Assembly (NCBI GenBank): GCA_008704415.1
Contig: VXIS01000484.1
Span: forward strand, 1 to 26,036
Length of the DNA: 26,036 nt
Direction of reading: 5' to 3'
Origin: Sphaerosporella brunnea
Lineage: Eukaryota; Ascomycota; Pezizomycetes; Pezizales; Pyronemataceae
Part shown: piece after piece, positions 1-8,870 of the stretch
How the letters are laid out: the number at the start of each line of letters is the position of its first letter
Position numbering within the stretch: the stretch's first letter is position 1
The notes under the pieces: generated by a model
Seen by the model: only the letters and a program-made list of their open reading frames with translations
What the model was told of the DNA's origin: nothing
The model's database searches: none
Translations under genes and position numbers: made by a program

Positions 1-233
1 GTCATTCTATTTTTAGTGATATCTCTTTCATTCTATGTATAACTCACACGTATGACTCACAGTTATCATGGGTCACTCGAATCATGTATACAAAGCTACA
101 TACTAGGCTTGGTGAGCTGAGCTCTCAGGTATATATACCCGCTCTCTCTCCCTCAACCAAGCACAACAATCAACACAACCATCTTCATCCGTATTGCTCC
201 ACTTCTGCATTACGCAAACCTACCTTTTATCAG
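1..233 (+). repeat. Copia LTR remnant, cut by the window edge
   Basis: This segment matches the copia LTR at 20087-20408 almost throughout. Shared blocks include the TATATATA box (130-137), the CT-rich run after it, and the end ACGCAAACCTACCTTTTATCA. Similarity stops at 233, where this copy reads GAAACAG and the full element reads GGTTATGAAACC (its primer site). The CA at 232-233 is therefore the LTR end, and what follows is flank. This copy lacks about 100 bp before its last 50 bases, between two TCTTCA-like words. It is either a solo LTR or the 3' LTR of an element lying to the left. Confidence 0.8.
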
Positions 234-1633
234 AAACAGACTGAAGGGGTCCAAGGTACTTGGGTACAGAGAGGTAACAGACAGGTTCAGGAACAAGGGA
301 GCAGGATGAGATTTGGAGGAGACGAGAGGTTCGGTGCACGAGATCCAGGACCCAGATTTGAACCAAGGTACTCGGATTAACATACGAAGGTTCAGTGAAG
401 AAGAAAGGAAAGCAAACAACAAAGTGGAAGCAAGCCCTCTGTATATGGCCCATGTGACCGTGGTGCCCCACGCTACATGGTAGCCGAACATAGTCTCGGC
501 CGAGCCGCAACAAATACTTGTAACATCCTAATTCAACTTCATGCCATAACACTATCCATCCCCTACTGCGAGCTCCGGCAAAGCTCATTCATCTTCTGGT
601 AGTGGTCTCGGTGTAAAACCACCAGATTCACTAAACAGCGTACAAGGAAGATTGGTTCAACAGTAATCCTTTTTTTGGGAAAACACATTTATTCAATGAA
701 GAGCTTTTAAATACGTGATCGGCAAACATTCGCTAATGGTACAAGTATATTCGTCTGAAGAAAAAATGGAATAAAGCTTCATACAGAATATGATTTTGTA
801 TAACGATAAGGTTGTTAAGACTGAACCTTACAATATCCTATTGAGGATGTCTGTTAACTCTGATGATCTCTCAACTTGGTGGAAATGTCTTGGTTTTTTC
901 TTGACGGATTTGCCTTTAAGCCTTAAAGTTGATTTCCAATCCTTGGATAAACAATTACCCCTATTGCGACGTAAAGGTACCAAGCTTGTTAGACTAGCCA
1001 GGGATTATAGATAACCTCTACTTCAACTTGGACACTCTTCCGCAAATAAAGCGTGATTGCATGCGTAAGATTTGATGGACGCTCAAAATCCTATTTTTTT
1101 TGTCCTATGACTGTACGTTAAAGTATAGGAGTGTCTGTAGCAGTCATTACAACAAAGCAGACACTGGAAATCAATTCTACTCGACAAAAAAAAAAGTATT
1201 TGGACACCAACCCCCCAACTCGCGGGTATCCCACCAAAACGCAACAGCGCAACAAAAAATCGTCAGCACAAATTCTTTATGCCTGAAGGGTTTCAACTGC
1301 AATCTCTTAATTCCAAAGTTTTTGAGTGAGATCCAGCGAAGTTATCGATTTTTCACTGCGTGGCTTGGCAGTGAGTGTCCGAATACTTTTTTTTTCGTTG
1401 AGTACACTATGGATTACGTATTTTAGGGCTTGCCAGCTTTTATTTCTGTGTGGTTGTGGTTTGGCCTTGTTCTTTTGTTTTATAAAACTCAAGTCAAAAA
1501 ATGATGCGTCCCAACGTTGCTACATCAAAAAGACCACTTTTAGGGGCCGCACAACTGCGTTATTACCTGATATCTACTGTACGGTCTTGAAATGTAGATT
1601 ATCACACCGAGGTCTACCCTCAATTTCCGCTAC
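234..1633. other. Stretch without recognisable genes
   Basis: The open frames here are short, and none of their translations resembles a protein family I know. The segment is AT-richer than the LINE to its right and holds several poly-T runs (for example 1388-1396). A purine-rich piece follows the LTR remnant at 234-420. I see no terminal repeats, so it is either unique intergenic DNA or unrecognisably old transposon debris. Confidence 0.5.
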
Positions 1634-1720
1634 TATGGTGCAAGGTGCTTGGAACCATGACCTTCGTTAGGTGAGGGGTTCCCCGAGTCTGACAAGTAAG
1701 TGATGAACTGTGAAACGCTG
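1634..1720 (+). repeat. Left arm of a diverged inverted pair (partner 8655-8712)
   Basis: On the plus strand this arm reads GGTGCAAGGTGCTTGGAACC, then ATGACCTTCGTT. The minus strand at 8712-8676 reads GGTGCAGGGGGCCTGGAA, then CATGACCTTCGTT. After about 20 extra bases on this side, similarity resumes as TGACAAG(T/C)(A/G)AGTGAT. The two arms lie just outside LINE-1, in opposite orientation. They look like relics of a third repeat family. Confidence 0.5.
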
Positions 1721-1954
1721 GCTCTGATTTGGTTTTAATCATATTGTATTCCGCCGCTTGCGGCCATGACATATGTAGAGATAAGAGACTGTGCTACCCC
1801 TTTGGCAGAGCCGACTACTGGGGCCTGCGGCTCTTGTAGGGAAAAGGACAAAAGAGAAAACACCAACACCGTTACGTCCGCCCCCGCGCTCCGAAAAAAA
1901 AACCCGTCACTATACCCCAAAAAGCTCCGTTACTACCACCAAAAAGAGCCAATC

Positions 1955-3593
1955 TCACCTCGTTAGGCCTACATCCGGCCAGGATCCGACGCTCGTGGTG
2001 CCCAAGAAGTCCATCACGGCCTCCGTGCACCTATCATCCGCCAGCAGGGCAGCCGTGGCTGTCGCCGGCCAGCGCTTGCGCCCCCGCTCCCAGTCTTTCT
2101 CCTTCCCCTTCGTAGCCTCCGACACTCTCCTCCACAGAAGCCGTTGCTCGTCTTTCCACCTCTTACAGAACTGGAAGAGGTGGTCTCGAGTTTGGACGGC
2201 GCCGCTATCGCACCACCAGCACTTCTTGTCCGTGCGTCGCCTGGTCCGATGCAAGTACGGAGCCGTCGGAGCCTTCTGGAGCCGCAGCTGGAAGAAGCGT
2301 GCAGCAACGGCCTTTTTGGTCTTGATGGCAGTCTTGTTGCCTCTGCTTTTCGGTATCCGGTAGTAGCGTTTCGGTCGACAATGCTTGGCGAGCCACTGGT
2401 CGGGGTTGTGACGTTTTGCCTCCGTCGTGGCTCTTGCTATGTAGGCCAGCGAGGTAGTGACAATCACCTAGTGGCTCTCCGATGGTGATTGGCCGGTGGC
2501 AGCCTCCTTAACCAGCTTGTCAGCTTGCTCGTTGCTAGCGACGTCCTTGTGGCCATGCATCCAGTGAAACTCCGTGGTCCAGCCTGCGTTGCGGATGGCT
2601 ATCTCGGCTCGCGTGATCCTGGGGACGATCCACTGTCCTGGGCCAGGCTTGGTGTCAAGTAGTCGTCTGCTTGCGCGTCAACGAAGATGCAGACGGTGCC
2701 AGACGGTGCTGTCAGTTGTTGCAAGGCCAGCTCCAGTCCGGCGGCAATGCCGAAGAGCTCTGCGTCGTAAGCCTCCTTGTTGTTGCCGACGTACCTGGCT
2801 ATTACGAGCCACTGGCGCCCGGGGCCATGCGTGGTTGCTGCGTATGCGCAGCTCTCGTTCTCAAGTCTGGACCCGTCTGTGTATACGGCAATCGCATTGA
2901 GCGTCGGTTCTTGCCATCTCTTTGCCTCTCGAATCGCGAGCTCTTCGGACTCGATAACCACGCAGCCTCGTGTGGTGTCGCATGTTGCCACGCTGGGTTT
3001 GATCGCAGAAGGTTGGCCAGGGATCTCCGCAGCGAGAGTTGCTGCCAGGGCGGTAGGTGGTGGGGTGGCAGTCGGCTCGTCGAAGGCGTTGTTGGCTACG
3101 AAGCGCATCAGCCGTCTGGTCGTCGTGGTTGTCACTACCTCTCCAGTGTGGTGTGACGGCAGCCATGGTCGCTTGGATCCTGTCACCAGCAGGGTTGCCA
3201 GCGGGCGTGCTGGCAATCCGATATGCAAAGCGGCGTCTCCGAAGCGCCAGCAGGGTGGCAGCGTCGACGAAACCGGCCTTGCAGACAAGCGGGCCGAGAG
3301 CCGAGCTCGGCAAAGCGCCAAGGATGGCTCTGGCCTGGCGGTTGATCATTTTCTGGACTTCAGCTAGCCGACCTTTCTGACTGCCATCATACCAGAGCTC
3401 GTTGCCGTATAGCGCCACGGCTTGGACGGCAGCCACCTGGATGCGCCGCACGTTTACGGTGCACAATCCTAACTTTCCGGACAGAAATTTGACCCTGGCT
3501 TCGGCGGTCCTGGCCTTACCCATTCGGACGTTGTGGTGGTGGAGTAGGGTGAGCTTGCTGTTGAGAAAGACACCTAGCCACCGCGTTGCGTGT
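1955..3593 (-). pseudogene. LINE-1 ORF2, RNase H domain and C-terminal zinc finger (broken)
   Basis: After the RT connection (NVRRIQVAAVQAVALYGNEL) the frame shifts near 3130. RNase H follows: AVYTDGSRL (first Asp), NNKEAYDAELFGI (Glu) and IFVDAQAD (Asp, where the family usually has SDSQ). A second shift near 2640 leads to FHWMHGHKDVASNEQADKL, the H..G.NE.AD motif. A TAG at 2470-2468 interrupts the frame, which then continues to the terminal zinc finger (CWWCDSGAVQTRDHLFQFC, a CCHC) and stops at 1955. An RNase H domain inside ORF2 fits the Tad1/I group rather than L1. Confidence 0.85.
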
Positions 3594-4877
3594 TTAATGT
3601 AGCGCACCCCTGCTCCATCTACGGTGAGCGTCATAACGGGTAGCTTCCGCTTGCTGATCAGTAGCAGGGACTCCGTCTTGCCTACGTCGAAAGCCACGGC
3701 ATTGGCGTGAGCCCACCACCAGCTGGCGGCTGCGCAGGCATTTCAGGGTTTCGGTCACGGTAGTGACGTTGTCTCCGGTAGCCACCCACACGACGTCGTC
3801 GGCGTATGACAGGGTGAAGGCATCGGTCATGCGTGCCTCCACCATTGGAAACAGGCCAGACAGGTATATCGCGAAGAGGATTGGTGAAACCGGAGATCCC
3901 TGTGAAAGCCCCGTCCTGATCACCATGGGGTCGCTCAGCTGGCCTTCGATCCTCATCTGCACCCGTCTGTCTTCCATAAAAGACGCTGTCCAGCGGATGA
4001 GGCTATGCGGCGCACGGAGCTCGACGAGCCTGCGGACCAGCACCGCTTTGGACACGTGGTCGAGGGCACCTTTGACGTCCATCAGCAGGACCCCAACGAT
4101 CTGGCGATTCTGCCACGCATTGTGGGCGTGATCCATGAGGACGGCTACCGCGTCGACGGCGGCTCTGCCGTTGCGGCTACCGAACTGCCCCTTGTGGAGC
4201 CAGGAGCCGGACTCGGCGGCTATCACTAACATTTCTTTCAATACCCGCTCTATAACCTTGCCTAAGCAGCATAGCAGCAAGATGACGCGGTGCGACCGGG
4301 CCTGGGAGTAGTCGTCCTTTCCGGGCTTGGGGATGACTACGCCGGTGGCTTGACGCCAAGGTCGCGGCTGGTAGCCTTGCCAGACGCATGCACGGACCAG
4401 CGCTGCGAAGCCGTCGCGATGCCATTTCCATACCAGGCGAACCGCTGGCGGGCCGAGTCTGTCGGGCCCGGCTGCTGATCGTGACGTTTAAGCTTCGCAA
4501 GCCTTCTCCACCTCGTCATCTTCTACCAGGACGTCGTTGTGGAGGCTGTCAAGCTCGTTGCTTGTCCAGTTGTCGGGTGGTAGCGGTGGGAAAGCCTGTT
4601 TGGCCATCATAGCACTTTTTTCGTCTACCGTTGAGGCTTTGGTGCCATCCTGGCTGGCCAGAGGTCCTCCTGCGGTTGCGGTTGCGGCTCCATTGGCGTT
4701 TGCGTAGCGCAACGCCGTCCAGGTGTCGCTCGGGCCTGCGTGCTGAAGAAACTCCGTCCAATGCTCGCGCTTGGCGCGTCGGATGGCGGCTCCCAGGGCC
4801 CGTCGCGCGTTCTTGACAGCCTGCCGCGTGGTGCCCTGTCGTTGTCGAAAGGAGCCTTTGACAGCGCTCAGGACGCG
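3594..4877 (-). pseudogene. LINE-1 ORF2, reverse transcriptase domain (broken)
   Basis: The frame continues from the endonuclease. It opens with a basic linker (RRAKREHWTEFL) and then the RT fingers and palm: GVVIPKPGKDDYS, GQFGSRNGRAAVDAV, LLMDVKGALDHVSK (first catalytic Asp), GLSQGSPVSPILFAIYLSGL and SYADDVVWVA (the catalytic YADD box). The family usually has AFD where this copy has ALD. A TAA at 4490-4488 interrupts the frame before the fingers. Near 3716 it shifts by one base into the WWAHANAVAFDVGKTE segment, which is the conserved N..FD..KTE motif downstream of the active site. The thumb and connection then run to about 3130 in that second frame. Confidence 0.88.
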
Positions 4878-5806
4878 TCAGTGCTGGTCAATGTCTGCAT
4901 TCCACCAGCGCTTGGACCGGGCGCAGATGCGCAGAGGCTTAGCGTGGCTCTGCAGCACCTTCACCATTGTGACAGAGATCCACTCGGCTTCGGTGTCTGG
5001 CCGTCCTTGCGTGTCGTCGATCCGGACCGGCACTCTGCTGTCAGCCTCTCGGAGCCAAGCCACTTCCTCTGCGTTCTGCTGGCTCTCCGACATGCCGTCG
5101 ATATCCCAGCCCGTGATCTCCTTGCTGGTACCGGCGTCTAGCGGGTGGCTGTTGTCTAGGCAACTCCACATCAGGAGCGCGTGGTTGGAGCCAGTGGCGT
5201 GACCGGGCACGTCTGCAGTCCAGTGGTTGATGTGTAGGCCTGGTGTCGACATGGTGAGGTCCAGGATCGTGGGCGCGGCGGCACGATCGCATGTCGGGGT
5301 GTCGTCGTTCCAGATCGTCAAGTCATGGCCATCGATGACCAAGTGGAGTCAGGCGTCACTACGGCCAGCTTGGCAGGTCGGGTCCCAGCGCGGGCTGTGG
5401 GCATTGAAGTCTCTGGCCAGGATGAAGTCACCGGTAAGCAGGGCCTCCCAGTTTTCGAGCCGGCTAGGGCATCGTTTCAGAAAGTCGCCGCTGCCTGCGT
5501 CGTGGCTACACTGGTTGTAGGCGTTGATGACTCGGCAGCGCTGTCCGGATTGCGTCACTACCTCGACCACCATCACGTCGCCTGAGAAGGTCAGTCCGCG
5601 CGGACGGTAAACCTAACCTTAGAGTCAACATGGGTTGCTATGCTCGTCCGGCCGGATCTGTATATCCGGAAGCCCTGGTGCGATACGCGGTAGCTCAGCG
5701 GCTCTTGTATGAGGACGATGTTGGTCTTGTCGCGGATGGCAATTGCGAGACAGGCCTGCATGACCGGGCCGGACCGATTGACGTTGTGTTGGATGCAACA
5801 CATCAT
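4878..5806 (-). pseudogene. LINE-1 ORF2, endonuclease domain (broken)
   Basis: This is an apurinic-type endonuclease, which would nick the target DNA to prime reverse transcription. The start MMCCIQHNVNRS is followed by ..VLIQEPLS (family QE motif), RVINAYNQ, LTGDFILARDFNAHSPRWD (the DFNAH..W motif) and NHALLMWS. The catalytic QE, DFN and NHA elements are recognisable. One base is missing near 5592, where the frame moves from the first segment to the LTFSGDV segment. In-frame TGA codons stand at 5351-5349 and 4880-4878. The ATG at 5806 overlaps the gag stop, so translation of the ancestor was probably coupled. Confidence 0.85.
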
Positions 5807-5858
5807 AGCTGCTCCTCCGGCGTGGCCGGGGCTGACGTGGGGTAGGCAACCAGGTCGA
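5803..5858 (-). pseudogene. C-terminal end of LINE-1 gag beyond the solo LTR
   Basis: If the solo LTR and one copy of GTCGA are removed, the gag frame continues through this piece (residues DLVAYPTSAPATPEEQL) and stops at TGA 5805-5803. That the frame is restored exactly supports both the LTR boundaries and the gag frame. The TGA shares bases with the ATG of ORF2 (5806-5804). Confidence 0.8.
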
Positions 5859-6678
5859 TGTCACGGGTATGGTCACGTGACATGTGCTCTTAGTAGTCAG
5901 CTAGGGAACAGAATAGAGTCTGCATAGTGATCTCTTCGAGGGCACGTGATAGCCGGGTGGCTCCGGATCATAGTAGCTAGCTTGAATGACACTATGGAAG
6001 AACTCGGAGATCGGGTGCCTCAGATAGGACGCTATCTGAGACGAGAACCCGATTCGGAGACGACAGTAGTATAGGCTATTGTCAGAGCTCTTCCGAGATA
6101 TCTTCGTTGACCTACCTGTTTCGGAACTGGCATGACGATTGGAGGGGTCAGGAGTGATCAACCGGAAGGCGTTGAGCCGACAACGGGAAGAATCGCTCGG
6201 CCTAGAACCTCCATAGTAAGTATGGTTGTCGCGTAAGGCATGCGATGCAGAAGATCGGGAGATGGAGCCAATAGGGCTGAGCATCTACCTGTAGCACGAG
6301 GATACGATCCCGGAGAGGGGTATTCCGTGTGCGACCCATGTCTATGACTCATGATTTGAAATCAAAGAGTGAGTCATAGGAAGGTGGGGCGATCTCTGTG
6401 CGCACCTTGACGCCCACAGTCGTAGAGACTGTCGGAAAGCCAAAGCAAGGAGTGAAGGCTGAGTATTACTCAGGGAGACGGTAGTCTCTGGAGCGGCTTC
6501 CTACTATAAGTAGGATTGCTTCCGCCCAGCGAACCCCTTTATCTTCAGCAAACAAGAACCATTAGTGTCCACCCGACAAGATAGCCCTTAAAATTCTATT
6601 GTTTAGGATTTTGCAAGTCATTTTCCCAAAGTCACGGGTTCAATTCCACGCCTCTCTGGTAGACAGAGCCGCGTTACA
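5859..6678 (+). repeat. Solo LTR D of the chromovirus family, target duplication GTCGA
   Basis: An 820-bp LTR begins TGTCACGGG and ends CGTTACA. It is flanked by perfect 5-bp duplications GTCGA (5854-5858 and 6679-6683). It is the same family as 20803-21619, 23407-24227 and 24811-25630, but it lies in the opposite orientation: its transcription sense is the plus strand. It has a TATAAG word at 6505-6510 and an inverted pair CTATGACTCA / TGAGTCATAG at 6342-6351 and 6370-6379. There is no internal region, so it is a solo LTR left by recombination between two LTRs. Confidence 0.93.
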
Positions 6679-6683
6679 GTCGA

Positions 6684-8426
6684 CCGCATTGGCCATGTCG
6701 TCGTCCAAATGCGGCTCTGATGCGACTTCATGGGCGGGAGTGGCGGTGGTAGTGACGTTGGCGGTTGTGTCGTCGGCAGTAGTGACGGCGGCAGTGACGG
6801 CGGTAGTGACAGCATCATCGGGTGGTCGGGAAACCAGGTTCGACCGTCGGGTTTCCGCAAGGGTGATGACACCAGGCTGGCGTCGCTTGCTGGTCCGTTC
6901 GGCGACGGGTGCTGAAGCACGGGGTCCGAGTGGGGTGGCGTTGGCAGCAGAGAGGTGTGGTCCAGTTTGGCTGCGCCCGGATCTGGCGGCTTTGACGGCC
7001 TGCTTCTTATGGGAGCAGGCGTGGTCTCTCGCGGCGTGGTTGCCACGGCAGTTTGGGCATCGCAGCGCCGACTTGGTATGCTGGCAGATGCGGCCAGGCT
7101 GGCGGTGACATTCGACGCATCCGTCGACGTTCCAGATATGGTTGCTCGTGAGGTGACAATCCTCGCAGTAGGCACATTGCGGCGCATCCCCGACTTTCTT
7201 CGACGCGCAGGCGTGGGCTAGATGGCCCCATTTAGGGCAGTATTCGCAGAAAGCGTCAGGGTCGGCCTTCAGATACAGCTCCGCGGTGAGGGTCTGTCCG
7301 GCGAGGAAGACACCGTGCTTGGTGGCGCGCATGGCGGTGGCGCAATCCTTGACCGCGAAGGTGACGGAAGAGGCGCGGATGGTGCCGTCTTCCAGGCGGC
7401 GTCTAACGTGGATTCGTCCGATATCCAGCGGACCTGCATCGGGATGACGAAACCGTCGTTGTCGGTCATGATGTCGCGTTTCAGTGCGTCCATCCCGCCG
7501 ACGTACCGTCGCGCATCGACGCCGTGGACCTTGATCCGCGTCCATTCCTCGCTCGGCTCGACTGCGATCACGCTCGGGTCCAGCCATCTAGAGGCCTTGA
7601 GGATCGTGTCGCAAAAGATGCAGACCTGCGCGGCCGTGGCGGTCGGGTAGGCTAGGGCAGTGACGGTGCCCTTCTTATTTAGTGCGACCTTCGTCAATCG
7701 CAGAAAACCTGGAGCCTTGGTGGCGCGAGCGTCATTCACAGCTCTGACCAAGTTGGCGCAGTAGGCGGCATTGACCGGCGAGCCCCTCTCCTTCTCGCGC
7801 GTCAGTATAATGGTCCTGACTCTGTCGGGTAGGTCGTGGCCTGACGGCTTGACGTCTGCGGTAGTGACAGCCGTGGTCTTTGCTGGCTTTTTGGCCTTGC
7901 CCACGGTGGTCCAGGAGCCGTCGTTCCTGTACTTGTCACTACCGCTGTTGACAGCAGCCGAGTAGGAGCTGGGTTTGGTGGCGGCCCTCGTGAGCTTCGC
8001 GGCGGGAGTGACCATGGTCACGGGGGCTTTGGGGGCGTTGGGCGCTTGCTGGCACTGCAGGATCGTCGGTCCGCCAGTGTCTTTCGTCGCCTTTGCGGCT
8101 TTAGCGGGCGTGGTGGCTTTCGTGGCTGCCGCAGCCTTTCCGGGGGTGTTTGCGGGGGCATGTCGGGACACGTCCAGGGACGTCGCGGCCGTAGGCGTGC
8201 CGGTAGTTGGGCGGGGGTCGTTGGTGCGCTCTACATCGTTGATCCTGCGCAGCAGCGTAGCCACGGCGGTCTTGAGGTCCTGCCGGTGTTGCGCGGTAAT
8301 CGTTTGGATGGCCGCGTTGGTGCGGGTGTGGCTCTCTGTGGCGATCGTGAAGTGTTTGCGGTTTTCGCGATAGGGGTTTTCAGCCAATGAGAGAAGCGCA
8401 CGTACCGGCTTGGCGTTACCAAGCAC
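6684..8426 (-). pseudogene. LINE-1 gag (ORF1), N-terminally deleted and frameshifted
   Basis: Gag is the RNA-binding, particle-forming protein of the LINE. The first frame (about 8426-7400) has an Ala/Thr/Lys-rich linker and then the conserved gag core (SSYSAAVNSGSD; LPDRVRTIILTREKE). Near 7400 the reading shifts by one base into the second frame (to 6684). That frame carries three Cys/His motifs: CEYCPKWGHLAHAC, which is a classical CCHC, then CAYCEDCHLTSNHIW, then CPNCRGNHAARDHAC. The last 20 codons lie beyond the solo LTR (5858-5803) and end in a TGA that overlaps the ORF2 start. The true start is gone: about 313 bp present in LINE-2 (22939-23251), including its ATG, are absent here at about 8354. 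The Thr/Val-rich tail is encoded by repeats of GTCACTACC-like words. Confidence 0.85.
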
Positions 8427-8452
8427 GATGCGTGTGTGGTGTAGGAGGGGGG

Positions 8453-8870
8453 CGGGTCCGATTTAATTCGATAAAATTTCAGAAAAAAAAATAACTTGAA
8501 TGATTAAATCAAAGTCCATCAAGTGCCCACACCCCCACACGTCAGTGACTGCGACAGTACCATATAGGAGGCGTAGGAAAGACTGGACCCGTCGGCGAGA
8601 CTTGTAGCCCGGCCGCTCCAGGCCCAATGATTTTTGGTGCCCCGACGTGTCACTCGTAATCACTCGCTTGTCAACGAAGGTCATGTTCCAGGCCCCCTGC
8701 ACCAAACTCCCTGAAGAATCATTTAAGGAAGTCACGTGATCCGATCTTTTTGATATGTACCGAAACGCCAGCAAGGAGATACAGACACCAGACGCAGGGA
8801 GTGAACAAATCATCATATCTATTACAAAGCAATCTGATCAACTGCCCCTATCGCAAAGATCCATAGAACT
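8453..8870. other. DNA2 3' flank without a gene
   Basis: This is the stretch between the DNA2 stop and the LINE-1 5' end. It contains the right arm of the inverted pair (8655-8712) and an octamer TCACGTGA (8732-8739). No supported coding region was seen. The DNA2 3' untranslated region and polyadenylation site must lie here, but I cannot place them. Confidence 0.55.
8655..8712 (-). repeat. Right arm of the diverged inverted pair (partner 1634-1720)
   Basis: Read on the minus strand, this arm matches 1634-1720 over about 32 bases with roughly four differences and one gap. Similarity continues after about 20 bases that are missing here. It lies outside LINE-1 on the DNA2 side. Confidence 0.5.

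Larger units (their letters stand above)
1735..8452 (-). mobile_element. LINE-1: Tad1/I-type non-LTR retrotransposon, defective, split by a solo LTR
   Basis: On the minus strand the element has the order of a fungal Tad1-like LINE: a gag with zinc knuckles, then an ORF2 with endonuclease, reverse transcriptase, RNase H and a C-terminal zinc finger. The 5' end is set near 8452 because similarity to LINE-2 (22832 onward) begins there, at a CCCTCCT word. The 3' untranslated part runs from 1954 to about 1735 and ends in an AT-rich stretch; no clear poly(A) is visible. There are at least five frameshifts and four in-frame stops, so it cannot encode its own machinery. A solo LTR (5859-6678) was inserted later. 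No target duplication could be identified. Confidence 0.88.

Noticed and set aside
790..1014. 74-codon plus-strand ORF in the left gene-free stretch
   Set aside because: It has an ATG but no recognisable domain and no neighbour or signal supporting expression. A chance frame of this length is expected in AT-rich DNA.
6630..6678. RNA polymerase III B-box-like word GGTTCAATTCC near the 3' end of the chromovirus LTR
   Set aside because: There is no A box at the right distance and the flanking bases do not pair as a T-arm. The segment is an integral part of an LTR with TG/CA ends and target duplications, so a tRNA or SINE call is not supported.
2599..8426. Long plus-strand ORFs across LINE-1
   Set aside because: They are GC-rich antisense shadows. 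All recognisable domains are on the minus strand.
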